NCBI RefSeq assembly: GCF_008831505.1
Contig: NZ_CP044507.1
Coordinates: 1,302,001 to 1,366,000 of the forward strand
Reading direction: 5' to 3'
Length of the DNA stretch: 64,000 nt
From: Chryseobacterium sp.
Lineage (GTDB): Bacteria > Bacteroidota > Bacteroidia > Flavobacteriales > Weeksellaceae
Shown here: positions 26,255 through 33,677 of the stretch, piece after piece
How positions within the stretch are numbered: the stretch's first letter is position 1
How the letters are laid out: every line of letters starts with the position of its first letter
Made by a program: the position numbers and the translations under genes
The notes under the pieces: generated by a model
The model's input: only the letters and a program-made list of their open reading frames with translations
Database searches by the model: none
What the model was told of the DNA's origin: nothing

Positions 26255-27076
26255 ATGTCCTTAATTACATTAACATCTGATTATGGCTATACAGATTATC
26301 GTGTGGCTGCGATAAAAGGCAGAATTCTTTCCCTTAATCCTGAAGCACGGATTGTGGACATCTCCCACGACATGCAGGCTTATAACCTGCAGCAAACGGC
26401 ATACACGGTGAGCAATGCCTATCCCTTTTTTCCCAAAGGCAGCATCCATATTATTTCCGTGGACAGTTTTTTCCATAAAGACCGGAAATGCATCATTTAC
26501 AGGGCAGACGGTCACTATTTCATTGCCGCGGACAACGGTGTGCTGAGTCTGATTTTTTCCGATATCCAGCCTGAGGCTGTATATGAAATAACGTACAATA
26601 CCCGCTTCGATGATGTGGTGAGCTTTACTACGCTTGATGTTTTCGCTCCGGCAGCGGTGCATCTCCAGAACGGTGGCCTGCCGGAAGTCATCGGACGAAA
26701 ATATCTTACGCCAAAAGAGCTGTCCCTGCCCAAGGCCGGCACCACGGACAACCTTATTTTTGGCGAGGTTCTTTACATTGATAACTTCGGAAATATCATC
26801 TCTAATATCAGCCGGTCTTACTTTGACGAAAATATGAAAGGTTACGATAGCTTTACCATAAAATTCAGGAACCTTGCCCTCTCACGGATCTACAAGAGCT
26901 ATACAGACATTGTAACAGACTGGAATCAGGAGACAGAATATCATGGGAAACCAGCCGCTATCTTTAACAGTGCAGGCCTCCTGGAACTTACCATATATAA
27001 GGGAAACAGCAGCAATGGCGCCAAAACCCTCTTTGGTCTGAAGGTAGGTGAACGCATCTATGTGGAATATCATTAA
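26255..27076 (+). CDS. SAM hydrolase / SAM-dependent halogenase-family protein (DUF62)
   Basis: A 273-aa protein starting ITLTSDYGYTDYRVAAIKGR, with VDISHDMQAYNLQQTAY and FIAADNGVLSLIF, all diagnostic of the DUF62 family. Members that are not fluorinases or chlorinases hydrolyse S-adenosyl-methionine to adenosine and methionine using an Asp-Arg-His activated water; that is the likely activity. The C-terminal domain (about 165-273) holds DNFGNIISNIS. A TAAATTTG box (26217-26224) is a candidate -7 element. Confidence 0.88.
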   Translation: MSLITLTSDYGYTDYRVAAIKGRILSLNPEARIVDISHDMQAYNLQQTAYTVSNAYPFFPKGSIHIISVDSFFHKDRKCIIYRADGHYFIAADNGVLSLIFSDIQPEAVYEITYNTRFDDVVSFTTLDVFAPAAVHLQNGGLPEVIGRKYLTPKELSLPKAGTTDNLIFGEVLYIDNFGNIISNISRSYFDENMKGYDSFTIKFRNLALSRIYKSYTDIVTDWNQETEYHGKPAAIFNSAGLLELTIYKGNSSNGAKTLFGLKVGERIYVEYH

Positions 27077-27116
27077 GAGGAAATTACCGATTTCTTAAAA
27101 TATTTGAATAATTTTA

Positions 27117-27124
27117 TATATTTG
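27117..27124 (+). promoter_or_regulatory. Candidate -7 element of the E2 gene
   Basis: TATATTTG 20 nt upstream of the ATG at 27145; a second TAAATTTG box (27133-27140) lies even closer. No TTG stands at -33. Confidence 0.4.
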
Positions 27125-27144
27125 TAAAAATCTAAATTTGAAAG

Positions 27145-28461
27145 ATGGCAGAATATAAGTTGTTACTCCCCTCTATGGGCGAAGGCGTGATGGAAGCTAC
27201 AATCATCAGTTGGTTGTTCAATGAAGGAGACACTGTAAACGAAGATGATTCTGTAGTGGAAATCGCTACGGATAAGGTGGACTCCGATGTGCCGACACCG
27301 GTTTCAGGGAAAATTGTAAAGATTCTGAAGCAAAAGGATGAAGTTGCCAAGATTGGTGAAGCCATTGCAATTATGGAGGTTTCCGGCGCCGGCGAGGCTG
27401 CTCAGCAACCTCAGGAACCTAAATCCCGTGAGGAAGTGGCAACAGAAATTCCGGAGCTGACGGAGCAGGAGGTTAAGGAGCTGGAAAAACCTTTAACCGC
27501 ATCTGCCCACGAGTTTTCGGGAGACCTTTATCTTTCGCCTCTGGTAAAAAATATTGCTCAGCAGGAGAATATTTCTGAAGGCGAACTTAAATCAATAAAA
27601 GGTAGTGGCCTGGAGTCCAGGATCACAAAAGAGGATATCCTGGCTTATGTTGCCAACAGAAGTTCTGCACAACCACAGCAAGCCGAGACTCCGAAGGCTG
27701 CAGCACCCGAGAAAGCCGCGGCTCCAATTGCCGTTCCTGTAGCGGTAGGTGCCGGCGACGAGGTAATCCAAATGGACCGTGTGCGCAAAATCATTGCGGA
27801 CGCTATGGTGAACAGCAAAAGAATTTCACCGCACGTTACTTCATTTATAGAAACGGATGTAACCAATGTCGTGAAGTGGAGAACAAAGCATAAGGATATC
27901 TTTGAGAAAAGAGAGGGCGAAAAACTGACATACATGCCGATTTTCGTGAGAGCTATTGTAAAAGCCATTCAGGATTTCCCGCTGATCAACGTTTCTGTAG
28001 ATGGTGATAAAATCATCAAAAAGAAAAACATCAATATCGGTATGGCTACTGCCCTGCCGGACGGTAACCTTATTGTACCTGTAATCAAGAATGCAGACCA
28101 ACTTTCCCTTTCAGGACTTGCCAAGGCCATCAACGACCTGGCTTACCGCGCAAGAAACAAAAAACTGAGACCGGAGGACACTCAGGGCGCCACCTATACG
28201 ATTTCAAATGTGGGCGGATTCGGTAACCTTATGGGAACACCTATTATTCCACAACCACAGGTTGCAATTCTTGCTGTTGGAGCTATTGTGAAAAAACCTG
28301 CAGTTCTTGAAACCAAGGACGGAGACGTAATAGCAATAAGAAGCCTTATGTTTATGTCTCATTCTTATGACCACCGCGTAGTAGACGGTTCGCTGGGTGG
28401 AATGTTCCTGAAACATGTTCACGATTACCTGCAGAACTGGGATTTGAACACTGAAATTTAA
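27145..28461 (+). CDS. 2-oxo acid dehydrogenase E2 (dihydrolipoamide acyltransferase)
   Basis: A 438-aa protein with an N-terminal lipoyl domain (lipoylated lysine in EIATDKVDSDVPTP, K43-44 region), an acidic Glu/Pro linker, an E3/E1-binding domain (YLSPLVKNIAQQENIS to ITKEDILAYV, about 130-170), an Ala/Pro linker and the catalytic domain ending in SHSYDHRVVDGSLGGMF with the HxxxDG active-site histidine. It transfers acyl groups to CoA. The domain order suits branched-chain or pyruvate complexes; the partner E1/E3 genes are not here, so the substrate is undetermined. Transcribed alone, with a strong terminator after it. Confidence 0.92.
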   Translation: MAEYKLLLPSMGEGVMEATIISWLFNEGDTVNEDDSVVEIATDKVDSDVPTPVSGKIVKILKQKDEVAKIGEAIAIMEVSGAGEAAQQPQEPKSREEVATEIPELTEQEVKELEKPLTASAHEFSGDLYLSPLVKNIAQQENISEGELKSIKGSGLESRITKEDILAYVANRSSAQPQQAETPKAAAPEKAAAPIAVPVAVGAGDEVIQMDRVRKIIADAMVNSKRISPHVTSFIETDVTNVVKWRTKHKDIFEKREGEKLTYMPIFVRAIVKAIQDFPLINVSVDGDKIIKKKNINIGMATALPDGNLIVPVIKNADQLSLSGLAKAINDLAYRARNKKLRPEDTQGATYTISNVGGFGNLMGTPIIPQPQVAILAVGAIVKKPAVLETKDGDVIAIRSLMFMSHSYDHRVVDGSLGGMFLKHVHDYLQNWDLNTEI

Positions 28462-28483
28462 TTCAGAAAGTTAGAGATACAGG

Positions 28484-28507
28484 CCTCCGGTTTCCCGGAG
28501 GTTTTTT
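28484..28507 (+). terminator. Intrinsic terminator of the E2 gene
   Basis: A perfect 7-bp GC-rich stem CCTCCGG / CCGGAGG with loop TTTC, followed by six T. Confidence 0.9.
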
Positions 28508-28625
28508 GTTAATGAATGGCGGAAGATGTTCCCCGTCCAAACGTCACTGCGGGTAACCTTTTGTATTTTACACCTATTTTTATTGCTGATAACAGTTCAA
28601 ATTATTAAAAATATTCTGGTCTTTT

Positions 28626-30023
28626 ATGGTCAAAAAACTTATACGGTACAGCCGTGTCCGGCTTAAACATATTTTTGACAATATTGAAAACCAACGGTTG
28701 AAGAGAAGCATGCTTCAGGCGGTTCCGTTCTGGATAGCCTCATTTCTGACCGGTGTGGCTGCAGTGATGTACGCCAAAATTTTTGAATGGGCCGAACACC
28801 TCCTACAGTTAATGCTTAAATGGAATGCCCTGTCCATATTTGCAGCGGCACCTGCAGCCTTCGTACTGTCGTGGTGGCTCGTACAGAAATACGCACCCTA
28901 TGCCAAAGGCAGCGGCATCCCACAGGTGATGGCAGCAGTAGATTTGGCCACACCGGGACAGCGGCATAAGCTGAGGTTTCTATTAAGCTTTAAAATTGTA
29001 TTAATTAAAGTCCTTTCCAGTACGGTGCTGGTCCTTGGTGGCGGCGCGGTGGGCCGCGAGGGACCCACCATTCAGATTGCGGGCTCAGTTTTCCGGTTCG
29101 TTAACCAGCTGCTGCCTAACTGGTGGCCGCGGATTTCCATCCGAAACATGATCATGACCGGCGCGGCGGCCGGACTTGCGGCGGCTTTCAACACGCCTAT
29201 GGGCGGAATCGTTTTCGCGGTGGAGGAACTCGCCAAAATCCATCTTAAATATTTCAAGACCGCGCTCTTTACCGCTGTAATTATTGCCGGACTCACGGCA
29301 CAGTGGCTGGCCGGTTCCTATCTTTACCTTGGTTATCCGAAAACCGCGGGAGTAACCGTGTCAATCATCTTTCCGGTAATTGCGGTCTCTGTGGTCTGCG
29401 GCCTGCTGAGCAGTAACCTGTCGGTCGTGATGCTGCGTATCAACAGGTGGAAACGGAAACTGAAGACGCCAACTCAAAATATAATATTCCTTATCATCAG
29501 TGCCTGGATCATTGCAGCCCTCGCCTACTTTGTAAACTGGGAAGTCCTGGGTTCCGGAAAAGGTATTATGGACAGGGTGCTGTTCTCCGACAATAAATCT
29601 GAAGCCTGGTATGTACCTCTCCTACGGATGATAGGACCGGCGCTGTCCTTTACCTCAGGAGGTGCGGGCGGGATATTTGCACCCGCCTTAAGTGCGGGCG
29701 CCAGTTTCGGAGCGTTCTTCTCGGGGATAATGGATTTGCAGAGCAACGAGACCAATGTCGTAATCCTGGCCGGCATGGTGGCCTTTCTTACCGGTATCAC
29801 CCGTGCACCCTTTACATCCGCAATCCTGGTTCTGGAAATGACCGACAGACATTCGCTTATTTTTTACCTTATGCTGGCAGGCATGGTATCATCATTGATT
29901 TCAATGCTTGTAAGCCGGAAATCACTATATGACAGCCTTAAAATCGCCTACCTGCAGGAACTGGACAGCGATCCGGGCATTGACTTACAAAATATGCGGC
30001 GGAAAAAGAGAAAAACATTATGA
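28626..30023 (+). CDS. ClC-family chloride channel/antiporter
   Basis: A 465-aa polytopic protein carrying all ClC selectivity motifs: GSGIP (residues 95-99), GREGP with the gating glutamate (E145), and GGIFAPALSAGASFG. The internal glutamate pair in FAVEEL (E200/E201) matches the proton-path glutamate of antiporter-type ClC proteins, so Cl-/H+ exchange is more likely than channel activity. No C-terminal CBS domains. It lies 32-67 nt before the rpsF promoter and start. Confidence 0.92.
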   Translation: MVKKLIRYSRVRLKHIFDNIENQRLKRSMLQAVPFWIASFLTGVAAVMYAKIFEWAEHLLQLMLKWNALSIFAAAPAAFVLSWWLVQKYAPYAKGSGIPQVMAAVDLATPGQRHKLRFLLSFKIVLIKVLSSTVLVLGGGAVGREGPTIQIAGSVFRFVNQLLPNWWPRISIRNMIMTGAAAGLAAAFNTPMGGIVFAVEELAKIHLKYFKTALFTAVIIAGLTAQWLAGSYLYLGYPKTAGVTVSIIFPVIAVSVVCGLLSSNLSVVMLRINRWKRKLKTPTQNIIFLIISAWIIAALAYFVNWEVLGSGKGIMDRVLFSDNKSEAWYVPLLRMIGPALSFTSGGAGGIFAPALSAGASFGAFFSGIMDLQSNETNVVILAGMVAFLTGITRAPFTSAILVLEMTDRHSLIFYLMLAGMVSSLISMLVSRKSLYDSLKIAYLQELDSDPGIDLQNMRRKKRKTL

Positions 30024-30027
30024 ATCT

Positions 30028-30057
30028 TTGTGTATTCAATAAAATAAACTAATTTTG
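30028..30057 (+). promoter_or_regulatory. Consensus promoter of the rpsF-rpsR-rplI operon
   Basis: TTG (30028-30030), a 19-nt spacer and TAATTTTG (30050-30057). An in-frame ATG at 30055 overlaps it, so translation must begin at ATG 30091. Confidence 0.65.
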
Positions 30058-30090
30058 CACCTCGAAATAATTAACAATATTTTTAACATT

Positions 30091-30432
30091 ATGAACAACT
30101 ACGAGACTGTTTTCATTTTAACTCCCGTTCTATCTGACGCACAGGTGGAGGAAGCAGTGAAAAAATTTGAAGATCTTCTGACTTCACGGAATTGCGAAAT
30201 TGTTGCCAAGGAAAATTGGGGACTTAAGAAACTGGCGTATCCAATCCAACTGAAAAAGAATGGATTTTATACTTTAATTGAATTTAAAGGCGAAGGAGAT
30301 GTAGTAGCTGATCTGGAACTGGCGTTTAAGCGTGACGAGAGAGTAATCCGTTTCCTTACCACTAAGCTGGATAAGCATGCGATCGATTATGCAGTTACAA
30401 GAAGAACTAAAGTGAAAACTGCGAAAGCTTAA
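30091..30432 (+). CDS. rpsF: 30S ribosomal protein S6
   Basis: A 113-aa protein [20 protein letters not shown] with the S6 beta-alpha-beta fold, [10 protein letters not shown] in the middle and the typical [15 protein letters not shown] end. S6 pairs with S18 on the 30S platform. The start at 30091 is preferred because the longer version would begin inside the promoter. First gene of a ribosomal operon. Confidence 0.97.
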   Translation: MNNYETVFILTPVLSDAQVEEAVKKFEDLLTSRNCEIVAKENWGLKKLAYPIQLKKNGFYTLIEFKGEGDVVADLELAFKRDERVIRFLTTKLDKHAIDYAVTRRTKVKTAKA

Positions 30433-30457
30433 TTTTTAACCCTCAAAATTACAGGAC

Positions 30458-30760
30458 ATGGCAATAGACGATATGGCTAAACAAGCCTCAGCAGGAGGAG
30501 AATCAGAAGTAAAATTCCTTACCCCGCTTGATATCAATACAAAATCTCAGAAAAAATACTGCAGATTTAAAAAATACGGAATTAAGCATGTTGATTACAA
30601 AGATGCAGATTTCCTTCTTCAGTTCGTAAACGAGCAGGGGAAAATCCTTCCAAGAAGATACACAGGAACTTCACTGAAGTACCAGAGAAAAGTTTCTTCT
30701 GCGATTAAAAGAGCAAGACACCTGGCTCTTATGCCTTACGTAGCAGATATGCTTAAGTAA
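30458..30760 (+). CDS. rpsR: 30S ribosomal protein S18
   Basis: A 100-aa protein with the S18 core [20 protein letters not shown] and [20 protein letters not shown], then [12 protein letters not shown] 25-residue N-terminal extension is present, common in Bacteroidota. It lies 25 nt after rpsF. Confidence 0.97.
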   Translation: MAIDDMAKQASAGGESEVKFLTPLDINTKSQKKYCRFKKYGIKHVDYKDADFLLQFVNEQGKILPRRYTGTSLKYQRKVSSAIKRARHLALMPYVADMLK

Positions 30761-30836
30761 GACAGATCTATAATTATTACAAAAAACAATTGTTGGTTGC
30801 AGCCAACTGCACCTAACTTAAATACAAAGGACAACA

Positions 30837-31361
30837 ATGGATATTATTCTAAAACAGGACGTTGAGAACTTAGGACTTGAGTTTGATACTGTAAGTGTGA
30901 AACCGGGTTATGCAAGGAACTTCCTTTTACCAAAAGGATATGCACTTCTGGCAACTCCAAAAAACAAAGCAGCCCTTGCTGAGACTCTTGAGTCCAGAAA
31001 AGAAGAGGAAGCTAAACTGGTAGCCGATGCTACAGCTAAAATTGAACAGCTGAAGAAAACTCAGCTTACCATCGCTACCAAAGTAGGTGCCGGTGATAAA
31101 CTTTTCGGTTCCATTAACAATGCAAACCTTGCTGAAGAATTGGCTAAGGCAGGTGTTGATATCGACAGAAAATACATCAAGATTCCTGGTAACAACATTA
31201 AGAGAACAGGTAAATTCGCCGCTCAGGTGAGACTGCACCGTGATGTTGAGTATACTTACGAGTTCGACGTTGTTTCTGATGCACCTCCAGCTCCGGCAGC
31301 TCCAAAAGCTGAGCCTAAGAAAGTTGAAGCAGCAGCTGAAGAAACTTCTGAAGAAGCATAA
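30837..31361 (+). CDS. rplI: 50S ribosomal protein L9
   Basis: A 174-aa protein with N-terminal MDIILKQDVENLGLEFDTVS and VKPGYARNFLLPKGYA, the L9 signature, a long connecting helix, and a C-terminal rRNA-binding domain. It exceeds the usual length of about 148 by an Ala/Pro/Glu-rich tail after residue 145, probably disordered and common in flavobacteria. Last gene of the operon; a strong terminator follows. Confidence 0.97.
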   Translation: MDIILKQDVENLGLEFDTVSVKPGYARNFLLPKGYALLATPKNKAALAETLESRKEEEAKLVADATAKIEQLKKTQLTIATKVGAGDKLFGSINNANLAEELAKAGVDIDRKYIKIPGNNIKRTGKFAAQVRLHRDVEYTYEFDVVSDAPPAPAAPKAEPKKVEAAAEETSEEA

Positions 31362-31383
31362 ACTGTACTTCGGTATAAATTAT

Positions 31384-31414
31384 AACCACAGCGTTCGCGT
31401 TGTGGTTTTTTTTT
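31384..31414 (+). terminator. Intrinsic terminator of the ribosomal operon
   Basis: A 10-bp stem AACCACAGCG / CGTTGTGGTT with a TTCG tetraloop (one G-U pair) followed by nine T. Confidence 0.92.
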
Positions 31415-31566
31415 ATCTGTATCCTTTTGCTTAAAGTATTAAAACGCAGTGATTCATCAGCAAAGAGGTTTTATTAGTAGTCAGAAGAATAACTTCTGCA
31501 CTAACAGCCTCCAACTGGCAGAAAATTTGCCTCCTTGATCTTATCTCTACGCAAAAAAAATTGTCC

Positions 31567-32925
31567 ATGTTTGAACAGATTATTTTAAAACAGCGGGAAT
31601 TTTTCCGCACCCATAAGACAAAGGATCTTGGCTTCCGGCAACATAAACTGGAGCAACTTAAAAAGTTGATTCAGAAAAATGATGAACTCCTGTATGAAGC
31701 AATTGCGAAAGATTTTGGTAAATCACGATTCGATACCTACACCACAGAGATTTCCTTTGTCCTGAAGGATATTGATTATTACCTGAAAAACCTGAAGCGC
31801 TTTGCCGGTCCCCGCACCGCAGGTACCAACCTGGTGAACCAGATTGCCACCAGTAAGATATACAGCGAGCCCTTAGGGAATGTGCTTGTGATCGGTGCCT
31901 GGAACTATCCTTATCAGCTGTCACTCTCTCCTATGGTCGCCGCTATTGCTGCGGGAAATACCTGTATAGTGAAACCCAGCGAGATTGCCGCTAACACGAT
32001 GTCGCTGATGGCAAGACTGGTCAATGAAGAGTTTCCGGAGGAATATCTTTTTGTCGCTGAAGGCGGTGTCGAGGAAACCACTGAAATCCTTAGGCATAAA
32101 TTCGACAAAATATTCTTCACAGGAAGCACGCGTGTGGGAAAGATTGTTTATGAAGCAGCCGCAAAGCATCTGACTCCTGTTACACTTGAACTCGGCGGCA
32201 AGTCGCCGGCAATCGTAACTCCAAGTGCCGACTTTGACGTAGCTGCCAAACGAATTGTATGGGGAAAATTTCTGAATGCCGGCCAGACCTGCGTTGCGCC
32301 TGATTATATTCTTGTTGACGAAAAGGTAAAGGATAAATTCCTGGAATATCTGCGTAATTACATAAGCAAATTTAAGTACTTCCCGGACGCAGCGCACTAT
32401 ACACGCATCATTAACCGCCGAAATTTTGACCGGTTAACTGCAATGATTGAAGCGGAGAAGATCTATCACGGCGGCGCCACTGATGCCGAAAATCTATATA
32501 TTGAGCCTACGGTCCTTACCAATATCTCCTGGAATGACCGTGTGATGCAGGAAGAGATATTCGGTCCTTTACTGCCTGTTTTGACTTTTAAATATTACCG
32601 CGAGGCTATCAACATGGTGCTGGAGCAGGAAAAACCGCTTGCGGCCTATCTTTTTAGCAGCCAAAAAGACGAAAAAAAACTTTTCACCTCCCTGCTTTCC
32701 TTCGGTGGCGGCTGTATCAATGATGTGATCATGCATCTGAGCAATGACAACCTGCCTTTTGGCGGCGTAGGAAATTCAGGCATAGGCAACTATCACGGGA
32801 AATATGGGTTTGATACATTCTCACATCAGAAAGCGGTGATGGATCGAGCCACGTGGGGAGAACCTAACCTGAAATATCCGCCCTACACTGAAGACAAATT
32901 GAAATGGATCAACAGGTTGATGTAG
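31567..32925 (+). CDS. Aldehyde dehydrogenase (class-3/fatty-aldehyde type)
   Basis: About 452 aa with catalytic cysteine in FLNAGQTCVAPDYIL (C242), general-base glutamate in VTLELGGKSPAIV (E208) and the NAD-binding FFTGSTRVGK. It is short (no N-terminal extension) like ALDH3-type enzymes, and oxidises medium- or long-chain aldehydes with NAD(P)+. ATG 31567 is preferred over TTG 31561. Converges on the TrmH-type gene with an 11-nt gap and no terminator. Confidence 0.92.
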   Translation: MFEQIILKQREFFRTHKTKDLGFRQHKLEQLKKLIQKNDELLYEAIAKDFGKSRFDTYTTEISFVLKDIDYYLKNLKRFAGPRTAGTNLVNQIATSKIYSEPLGNVLVIGAWNYPYQLSLSPMVAAIAAGNTCIVKPSEIAANTMSLMARLVNEEFPEEYLFVAEGGVEETTEILRHKFDKIFFTGSTRVGKIVYEAAAKHLTPVTLELGGKSPAIVTPSADFDVAAKRIVWGKFLNAGQTCVAPDYILVDEKVKDKFLEYLRNYISKFKYFPDAAHYTRIINRRNFDRLTAMIEAEKIYHGGATDAENLYIEPTVLTNISWNDRVMQEEIFGPLLPVLTFKYYREAINMVLEQEKPLAAYLFSSQKDEKKLFTSLLSFGGGCINDVIMHLSNDNLPFGGVGNSGIGNYHGKYGFDTFSHQKAVMDRATWGEPNLKYPPYTEDKLKWINRLM

Positions 32926-32936
32926 CGACCCAGAAT

Positions 32937-33677
32937 TTATTTTAAACCTTCTTTTGCGGAAAAAATCTGCCCTAATATAATTCCGGCTGCCATGGATACA
33001 TTGAGGCTTTCAGTAGCTTTCGCCGTTCCAAAACGCGGAATGGTGATCTGGTGCCGGATTAAGCTTTCGGTTTCAGGTCTCATACCGCTGCCTTCATTTC
33101 CAAGCACGATGTTCATCCTTTCCGGAAAGACAAAGGAGTAAATACTCTCCCCTTCCATATCAGTGCCCAGATTTACGTTGGGAGATTCAGACAGAAAAGC
33201 CTTAATATCGGTATAAACCACATTGACCCTGCTAAAAGATCCCATCGCAGACATTACAGCTTTTGGATTATATTGATCTACAGTATCATCCGAACAGACC
33301 ACCTGTTCTATTCCGAACCAGTCGGCTAAACGGATAATGGTGCCGAAGTTGCCGGGATCCTGTATACCGTCCAGCACGAGCTGAAGGTTAATGTCCGGCA
33401 AGAACTGAGCTTCAGGAATTTCGACCAAAGCAACAGAATCCCGCGGATGCTGCAGAAAACTGATCTTCCTGAGTTCCTGTTCGCTTATGGTTTCTACAGC
33501 CTGACCAGCCCACAGCAGCTCACTTGGATTTATGGAAAATATTTCTCTAATTTTATAGCGTGAACTCTGCAGTTCACGTATATTTTTGTTACCTTCAACC
33601 ACGAATAAACCGTGCTTCTGCCGGTACTTTTTTTTGTCGAGGGACTGTAATATCTTAATTGTATGAGCCGTAACCAT
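32937..33677 (-). CDS. TrmH/SpoU-family RNA 2'-O-methyltransferase
   Basis: A 246-aa protein with an N-terminal substrate-binding domain (KYRQKHGLFVVEGNKNIREL) and a SPOUT catalytic domain: LVLDGIQDPGNFGTIIRLAD, IVLGNEGSGM and a C-terminal ATESLNVSMAAGIILGQIF, which form the SAM-binding knot. It methylates rRNA or tRNA ribose; the exact nucleotide is unknown. Its first 15 nt overlap the divergent tamL start, and its promoter (33693-33723) lies inside tamL. Confidence 0.93.
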   Translation of the reverse strand: MVTAHTIKILQSLDKKKYRQKHGLFVVEGNKNIRELQSSRYKIREIFSINPSELLWAGQAVETISEQELRKISFLQHPRDSVALVEIPEAQFLPDINLQLVLDGIQDPGNFGTIIRLADWFGIEQVVCSDDTVDQYNPKAVMSAMGSFSRVNVVYTDIKAFLSESPNVNLGTDMEGESIYSFVFPERMNIVLGNEGSGMRPETESLIRHQITIPRFGTAKATESLNVSMAAGIILGQIFSAKEGLK